64,000 nt of DNA, from NCBI GenBank assembly GCA_973895155.1, contig OZ316897.1, positions 9,300,001 to 9,364,000 of the forward strand. Direction: 5' to 3'. A model generated the notes under the pieces. It was not told the origin of the DNA. It did no database searches and saw only the letters and a list, made by a program, of their open reading frames with translations. The position numbers were made by a program, and so were the translations under genes. Positions 57,141 through 64,000 of this stretch are shown in pieces. The DNA comes from Marsupella aquatica (taxonomy: Eukaryota > Marchantiophyta). Numbering within the stretch: position 1 is the stretch's first letter; each line of letters starts with the position of its first letter.

Positions 57141-57880
57141 GGTCCACCACTGTAGTTAAGTAACTACCCTAAAAACAAGTAACAACCAAGGACACCAACT
57201 TGGTCTATTTGAAGTTTAGGAGGCCGATACGTGAGAAAAATTAGTATGGGGTCTGGGTGGAAGGCAGAGATGTCACAATAGAAAGGATTGAAGAGGTTGG
57301 CATTTTGATCATCAAAGTTGGACTGAAGAGAGTCAATCAAGCAATCAAGCAGCAATCCTATGCTTCCAACTGAAGCTCGTTGAGCTGAGTTGGTCTTGCA
57401 CGCTGTAGGTATTCGTAAGTGAATTCATCCAGCCATGGTAGAGAGCTGGAGACCAGACAAAGCATGGACAAGGCATAGGTGCATGTGTGTGTTGCAACAA
57501 AGAGAAAATAGGCAGCTACAGTGAGAATGTCACTGGTCGTGTGTGGCAGTTCTGACATGGTAATTTGCATGACATAGATAGCATGGTAGGGTGAAGAAAA
57601 TGAGGCAAGGAACAGAGGGAGGGAGAAACACAATGAAGGGAGGAATGATTAAATGTTATTGTTGTCCAATTGGGCCCAATTCAAGGACAATCGCATGTCA
57701 AGATTTCTACTGGGAGACTTGGTAATGATTCCTCATCCTCATGGTAACTAAGGTGTTGGAGTTGTCTAGGGACCCGTTAAGAGCCGTGTGAAACTTAGGT
57801 TTCAGAAAAATTAAATTAAATTCTAGGGACTCATTAACTCTTCTCAATCCAGACTCTTACTATTTCTCTCGTAGTTTCTA
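57141..57880. other. No supported gene
   Basis: The 91-codon minus ORF at 57358-57633 has hydrophobic stretches but no recognised domain. Nothing else stands out. Confidence 0.4.
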
Positions 57881-59760
57881 AGATTCTTTCATGTGATATG
57901 TTCCAGTATGCCTTTTCTAAATATGGTGTCTATTACTAGCCTATTCCATTCGTCAAAAACTACCAATACTTTCATCTCATTATTATTTTTTGTATTATCT
58001 TCATGCTTTCTGTTTTTTTTTTCAATAAAACCCTCTAAATTGTCTTTTTTTTCTCTTTTTCTAAATGATCTTCATGCTTTCTTTAAAGTTTCAACATCAC
58101 ACAAGCTCCATCTAATTTGACTATCCGTTGTGTTTACTTTCAGTCCTATGGACCTCTCATCATTTTGAAGAGAATTTATCTCGAAAGGCTAAGCATTCCA
58201 TTCACCAACAAAATCAACTTGTTAAGTTTAAACTTCAAATACTTTATATGTATAACCTTTTTGGTTTTCGAATTTACAACATTTTTGAAGTCAACTTAGG
58301 CAACTCTTATGTCGTCCTTTCTTCAGTTGGGATCTTGGACTCGCTCTGTTCAGGTCTTAAGGTCAGGTTCATTCAAATTTATCCAAGTTTGCATATCTAA
58401 TCATCGATTGTTTCTAGCTCCAAGGCAATCACTGCATAATTTCAGTCGTCGCCTCGCCTCTTTCTTCTCGGCATCCTCTTTCAATTCTCCTCCTTATGCA
58501 CCCAACATTTTCTTCTCTCTTGTCCCTTCACTTTAACTTCCCAATCCCAAAGGTGAAGAACTTCCTCCCAGCCATTCTGTTTCTTCTCCTTCCTTCCTCT
58601 TGTTAAATTAAATGCTCCAAGTTGATTATCTTTTTCTATCCCTAACTCACTTTCTGCAGGTAGAATTATTTTTTTCTCTTTAAGAGGCTAACCTCCTTAC
58701 AAGCATTCCTTTGAAGCATTAGTCTTTCTTTTCCCAAGTTTTTTTTTTCTCACTTGCCTCGGTTTTGTTTCCCCCGGTTCAATTGAATTTTCTCTTCCGT
58801 GTTTTTCTTCCCCTGGTTTTAATGCTTTTTGCGATTCACCATAGCATTTATTCCTTGGTTTTTTTCGTCTCTTCACAACAAACTTGAATCACTCCATATC
58901 TTTTGTTTCCTCCTGGTTATTAGCTAGACAGGTGGGAACAATTTCTTAATCTCTCAACCTCTCAGGCAACGACAATCTCTTCTCATTTTTCCCATTTTGT
59001 GGTTTTGTCAAGTATCTTCAAGTACCCTTGACTTCTCTCCTTCATCAAAATAAAATTCCCTCTATGATTAAGACTCTATCGTCCCAATAAATGCGCTTCA
59101 TTTGTGAATTTTTGCCAATTCCTACTTGACACTTGAGCTCTCCTCATTTTCCATGTATCGTGAAAATAAATCTCCTTATCACCATCGCCTTCTGTTCTCC
59201 GATCCTTTGCCTCTCACCAAAAATTCCCCTCACCACGCAACGCGGTTCTTTTTCCTTCCATTCAAACAAAAATCTACTTGCTACCTTCCCCCTCCGTTCC
59301 TTAGCACTCAATCCAATCCAAACAACATCCTCCACACTCCTTCCATAGCCTCTTCTCAGTCCTCTTCCCTTGCAGCAACAACAAATTGCAATATTGTCTC
59401 TCAAGTTTCCACCAAGATTTTCCAATCACCAAGAACCTCCAGCATTTTTTCACTCATTCTGTCTGAATCTCTCTCCCACTACCATTGCCCTCCGCTCCTT
59501 GCAGCTCAATCCAATCCTTTTCAAAAAAATAATCCCCCGTTGCCCTTCCACAAGTTCCAAACTTCCCTCTAACCTCCCTCTTCTCAACAATCAACTGCCG
59601 TCCTTATGAATTTTGAATCCTTCAAGGCTGCCACATGTCAAAACGGAAAAAAACTCGCCACAAAAACTTTTAAAGTCCTCAAAGCTCATCCATTCCTCTT
59701 TTGTCTTATTGTTGTTTCTTCTTCAACTGAAACCTCTTTAGGAATCAGGTAAAGATTCAA
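57881..59760. other. Pyrimidine-rich stretch, no supported gene
   Basis: The plus strand is strongly T/C-biased over nearly 2 kb, with long runs such as TTTTTTTTTTCAATAAAACC (near 58012) and many CTTCTC/CCTTCC words. The bias keeps frames open (148-codon ORF at 59126-59572, Ser/Pro-rich), so these ORFs are not taken as genes. Confidence 0.55.
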
Positions 59761-61500
59761 GTCAACACCAACATCACCACAAAATTATTAATCTCTCCAT
59801 CAAGTTTGCTGGAAACCCGACGATAGTGGACCTAAGACCCACCTCACCTTATAATCTATGGCTTAGTACGTTGTCTTACTTACTGGTTTGTCTTTCTAGG
59901 ACTTATTTATATTATATTATCTTGTCCAGTGAACATTTTGCCTATGCACCAGCATTATTACAAAAAGCGCCATGGGTGATTGATGCAGGGACCATGATTG
60001 TCACATAAGGAACTATGTTTTGCTAGAGCAAAAAAGTGTCTATGAGAAACTGAGCATCTTCCATTGTAGCTCCACTATGCACTTGTGCTTATTCAACTTA
60101 TTTAGGCATATATTTGGGAACAATCCACAATATTAGTGAACACTTCCTTTGCGATGGTCTCAAAGTCTAAATGAGTCATTCACACTGAGTTCTCACGGCA
60201 TATTCACCTTGCAAGAGGATTGCGTGCTTGAGAACTTAATTACCAAACATAGATATTGAGGAAGATGAGTTGGAGAGTAGACAGTTACTACCAAATTTCC
60301 CTCACATGCATTACCTAAAGCAAACACAAGGATCTTCTACAATGAATCTCATTTTGAAAGAGGATTGTATGTCTCTTCATCACATTAAGGGCGTCTAGCA
60401 CAAAGATCTCCTGCAATGCATCTTGTGTATGAATCTTTTAGTCATAGACTAGCTTCTTTTGAAATTTCATACTCCTATATATATATGCAACTGCAAATTG
60501 AATCGTTGTGTAAGGTTTCTAATCGTCTGGAAACTTTGAGTGCTAAAGAAGCCCCTTCTAGAATAGTTTGCTCAAACTTGTAGAATGAATACAGTACATA
60601 CTGAAAACGTTTCAATTATAGAAATACTTTAAAAACTCAAATGAGCTTAAACAAAATAGTGTACGTCCTATTGTTTAACATTGGTCTCTTTGAAGCTAGG
60701 GACTAGTTTGAAACAGGTGGAGGGCAATTATATTTGTTTGCCAAACCACGTAAGCAAAATTGAGGTGATGACAGGGCTGACGAGATAGGTCTAAGGGCGG
60801 AGACGATCAAAACTCTCTTTCATGGAATGCAATACTAAAACAATGAAGGATTGAAGGTTGATTCAAATAGTAACCAACTAAACAAGAAAAATCCAAATCT
60901 ATGAAACAAAATCCAAAGATAAAGAATGACTCAAATTGGTAGGAAAGATACTCTACCTATAATAAATAGTGTGGTTTGGCAAATTATAGAACTTTGATTT
61001 CTAAGTACAGTTATTGCCCATCATACTTCGATCCCCAAGCTTTAAGAAGGAAACTCCCCTAACAATATCTCCCCTTCCCTCAAATTAATTATCATCTAGA
61101 GATTATTGGGACCATCCAATTTTCAACAAAAGATCCAAGAATGTACAACAATCGGCTTTGGCGATAGCAAGGTACTCACAACACTTTGGTTAAGGGTATT
61201 CTAATTTAGGAATTGGCCATGATGAAGCCTTTTGATTTGAGTAACTATTGTGTTGATGCAATTTGGTGCATTCATTGAAGAATGTCTTTTGTTGCCCATG
61301 TCTGTGACAATGAATTGGCATTAATTAGCTACTGAGTTTGTGATGGCAATAAAGATTGTAGTTGAATATAGACTTATCTTATGTCTGGGGCAAAGGGTGT
61401 ATATATGACCTACTTACAGGTCCATGATAGTGGCATGTGCCTGTTGGTAAATGCAAACTCTGACTGGGACAATCACAACAACAACAAAGGCCATCCATGT
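59761..61500. other. No supported gene; possible Copia protease trace
   Basis: Around 59955-60005 the text APALLQKAPWVIDAGTMIV resembles the W(I/V)IDSGA active-site block of Copia proteases. It is short and isolated. The rest is AT-rich without recognisable features. Confidence 0.3.
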
Positions 61501-61513
61501 TCAGGCAGGAGGC

Positions 61514-61663
61514 AATCATTCACAAGTGGGAGAAATGGCCCTCATACATTGAGACAAGGCAATTGGATTGGTGGTCCAAAACCATCTATGAGCTTGCGCC
61601 CAAGGAGAGGTGCTTGGTCTTTGCAGAATTGCTTTACAATTTGTGTATATTCTCTATGTGACA
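61514..61663 (+). other. Protein-like short ORF, unknown
   Basis: One frame reads AIIHKWEKWPSYIETRQLDW and continues with WWSKTIYELAPKERCLVFAE and LLYNLCIF before a TGA. Trp-rich helical text like this is unusual by chance, but no family is recognised and there is no start codon in frame. It may be an exon or a TE gag fragment. Confidence 0.2.
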
Positions 61664-61799
61664 TTGCCAGCATGGTTGGTAATGAGTAATACGGCTTAAT
61701 CCGTGTTACGCATGTTTGAAGAGACGTAGGAATCCATAGTTATTAGCATAACGACACAATCTTAGCTAGTCATGATGTTTAGAACAGGTTTAGTAATAA

Positions 61800-62126
61800 T
61801 GGGAGTTCACGCTTGGGTTGGCTGCGCGGCACCTGACGTACCGACGGATTGGTGGCGCATTATGGCGGTCAATCTTGGGCCCGTATAATAGCGCCATAAT
61901 TGAATCTCTGCCACGCTCTGACCCGGACTGGAGGAGTGATCAAGAGGCCTTGAGCGTAATAGGCTCGACCTATCATAGGAAGAGGAAGCCGATTGTTTGA
62001 CTCGCAACAACGGTATAAAAGGCGAGCCCTTCCCTTCTTTTCTCTCTCCTGATTCTCTCCTTGCACAAGCTTTGAGCTCACCCCTTTGCACACTTAGTAA
62101 TTCAGCTAGCCCTTGACACCTCACCA
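61800..62126 (+). promoter_or_regulatory. Promoter-like region with TATA box
   Basis: GC-richer than its surroundings. GGTATAAAAGGCG at about 62012 fits a plant TATA box, followed by a C/T-rich patch (62030-62065) typical of plant core promoters. A TGACGT element occurs near 61833. The downstream ORF from 62127 (87 codons, ending at 62388) is unrecognised. It could be a retroelement LTR promoter. Confidence 0.4.
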
Positions 62127-62388
62127 TATGTCTGTCACTATTATGTCTAGTTTTGCTATTTGCTTTTGGTACCAATTTTTAGGCATTGGTAACCATCTTG
62201 CGACCTCACTCGCCGAGCACAACCCGCGCAAGTACGAAGCCGAAAGGCATTACAAATGGCTTATCCATTTGAACGGGCATTCTCACTACAACAACAAAAA
62301 TCTGATAGCGAGGAGAGACCTACTTCAACCCCTCAAGGAAAGGTTTGGCTTTGGAATTGAGGTCCAACTTTTCACAAATTTGAGTTAG
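62127..62388 (+). CDS. Small ORF downstream of a TATA-like promoter, unknown
   Basis: An 87-codon frame from ATG 62127, about 110 bp after the TATA-like element. It starts with a hydrophobic segment (SFAICFWYQFLGIGNHLATS) and then becomes His/Asn/Lys-rich. No family was recognised. It is reported because of the promoter position; codon evidence is absent. Confidence 0.25.
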
Positions 62389-63590
62389 ACGGCTAATTCT
62401 AAGGTGAATTAATCAATGCATTTTAGCAACAAGTAGCTCAATCTTTTATCAAGGTTGTGTTGCCCCACCTTCCAGTAGTTCATGGGAAAAATTACACCAA
62501 CTAAGTGATGGAAATTGAGGAGTTATTCCATCCGGAATTTGAACTGGTTTCCATCCAGTTTTTGAGCCGGTGTGGACATACCATCCGCTAAAAAAACTAC
62601 CATAACTCCATTTATCGAAATCAAGATCTGTAAAGTGTGTTGGAAAGCTCTTTCCGAGGCGGTTAAGATATATATAAAGAAGTTTGAAAATGGGTTTGAA
62701 ATGACCCACTTAATATTATGAGTCTCCAACCGGTGCAACCAAGAGATATCCGAGATTTCTGGACAAATAATGGAATGAAGATTTTGAAGTGTTGTTTCCA
62801 CACCATTAGACCTTCAAGATGACTGACTTTGGACCAATAGGAAGCATGATCCATGGCTAAGGACCTTAACCAATCAAAACGATTGACTAAGTATGAAAGG
62901 ATACTATGAAAAGATATACCCATTCATTGGAAGATGGAGAGACTTGATAGTCGAATTCTTATTACTCTGGCACTCCTACATTTTGCCTACACCAATGGAC
63001 ACCATCTCAAGACCTCATTTTTGGAAACCTTTCACTTTGAAACCAAGAAATGTACTACCCGCTTCCTGTTTTATTACTACCTTTGGAGGTGTCACTTTCA
63101 TGCCAAACCCTCTCAACTCCATTAACCCAGCAGTAGACTCCACATCGGTGAAGCCTGACACTTCAACTCCCAAAGAGTAAAAAGTTGTTCCATTCGGAAG
63201 TTGAACCGGTTTCCCATCCGGTTTCTGATCCGGTTTTGTGTTTTCGGCCTTATAAAACTTAGTATAGGAAGAATTAGACTTTGAATTTTTGCTGAGAACT
63301 TTATCTCATAGTCTAGTTTCAGACTTTAGCATTACTTTTGACTTTTACACTTAGGTTAGGAAATGAAGAGGCATACCTCTTCAACTTTTGTTTAGAGGAG
63401 ACTTGTCCCTAAGTATAAGAGGGAAAGTTTCCACCATTTTACTCAGACTTACAATGATTGCACTTTTGAAAGTCTCCTTCTTTGAAGAGAAGTAATAGAT
63501 TTCATATTTATCTTTGGTAATCTATGACTTGTGTTTGGAATTTAGTGCGTGACCATACTTGCTAGAATCTGTTTGATGTGACTAACAATG
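62389..63590. other. No supported gene; internal direct repeat
   Basis: A block reading 'ttccatccggaatttgaact' with 'ggtttccatcc' near 62526 recurs as 'ttccattcggaagttgaacc' with 'ggtttcccatcc' near 63190. The two are about 660 bp apart in the same orientation. The interval may be part of a retroelement. Confidence 0.4.
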
Positions 63591-63627
63591 CCATGCCGAT
63601 ATTCAGATTGACTGGAAATGCATGCTT

Positions 63628-63745
63628 GAGTTCATGCAAAGATCTGAATTCAGTCTGATCAGAGGAATCTCCTCTGAGTTCATGCAAAGATCTGAATGTC
63701 TCATCTGATTTGAGATGAGTGGCGAGAGGAGATGAGACATTTAAG
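63628..63745. repeat. Direct repeat and nested inverted repeats
   Basis: A 22-bp word beginning GAGTTCATGCAAAGATCTGA occurs at 63628 and 63676, 48 bp apart. Directly after it, AATGTCTCATCT (63695-63706) pairs perfectly with AGATGAGACATT (63730-63741), and the inner CTCATCT can alternatively pair with AGATGAG at 63713-63719, so two hairpins compete. Confidence 0.7.
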
Positions 63746-64000
63746 GCTCGCCTAATCCTATCTTTACGCCTCCGGCTTTTGGTTATTTTGTTATATTTTT
63801 AGAATTGATTATTGCACTGTTGATGATATAAACATCACAATACCTGAGGATGTATTAAAAATTCCTTCCACCAGACCTAAGCATGTCGGTAAAGGCTTGA
63901 AATCCGAGATATGTTAGCTTAACTATCTCAAAGTATGTTAGAACAATCTTTTAGGTCTCACAAGCTCTTAACGAGAACGAACTTTGGTTGTTTAAGAGGA

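Noticed and set aside
59126-59609. 148-codon Ser/Pro-rich ORF and overlapping partner
   Set aside because: Lies in a pyrimidine-biased tract that keeps several frames open at once; no domain.

Overview
The window is plant nuclear DNA. It carries one intact, intronless SUVH-type histone H3K9 methyltransferase gene, a decayed pectin methylesterase gene, and plant-style LINE, Copia, Gypsy and Helitron remains, with long AT-rich stretches between them. The species cannot be fixed from the sequence. The TE load and the low gene density suggest a large land-plant genome.

Layout. 1-4400: degenerate tandem repeats and one weak minus-strand ORF pair. 4404-6692 (minus): SUVH5/6-type methyltransferase, the only clearly intact cellular gene, with a GC-rich upstream region to about 7990. 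8070-8700: tandem and dispersed repeats. 10502-11337: pectinesterase pseudogene. 11922-22736 (plus): a broken gene of a transposase-like family (DFSENY / SDGAASQFK / SGHGKG motifs). Its intron (14441-21868) was invaded by a 7.2 kb LINE. 22930-23535 and 26035-26520: two arrays of the palindrome AAGGACT..AGTCCTT, with 24-bp and 21-bp periods. 25294-29307 (minus): a hypothetical exon and a three-exon RING-H2/coiled-coil gene that is complete apart from one amber codon. 31590-36960: decayed Helitron (Rep plus PIF1 helicase) with a spliced tail. 41508-42420: second Helitron-related fragment. 43490-44720 (minus): Gypsy relic with a retropepsin. 46455-47130: degenerate tandem repeat of about 70 bp. 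48640-56140: Copia integrase relic split by a second, nearly identical 7.2 kb LINE with a 17-bp target duplication. 56220-57140: GC-rich block, possibly an LTR. 57880-59760: pyrimidine-rich stretch. 59760-64000: mostly non-coding, with one promoter-like TATA region near 62015.

The two LINE copies share a 5' UTR, ORF1 (DUF4283-like plus CCHC) and ORF2 (APE endonuclease, RT, zf-RVT), and each has its own disabling changes. They also share an in-frame amber codon in ORF1 and a lost zinc-knuckle cysteine. Several private stops are CAG-to-TAG or CGA-to-TGA, as expected from decay of methylated cytosine. Methylation of this kind is the pathway the neighbouring SUVH5/6-type enzyme serves in other plants.

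The best candidate for something undescribed is the 11.9-29.6 kb block: a transposase-like gene and a convergent RING/coiled-coil gene, each interrupted by stop codons, separated by two arrays of the same palindrome. It may be one large mobile element, but no terminal repeats were found to prove it.
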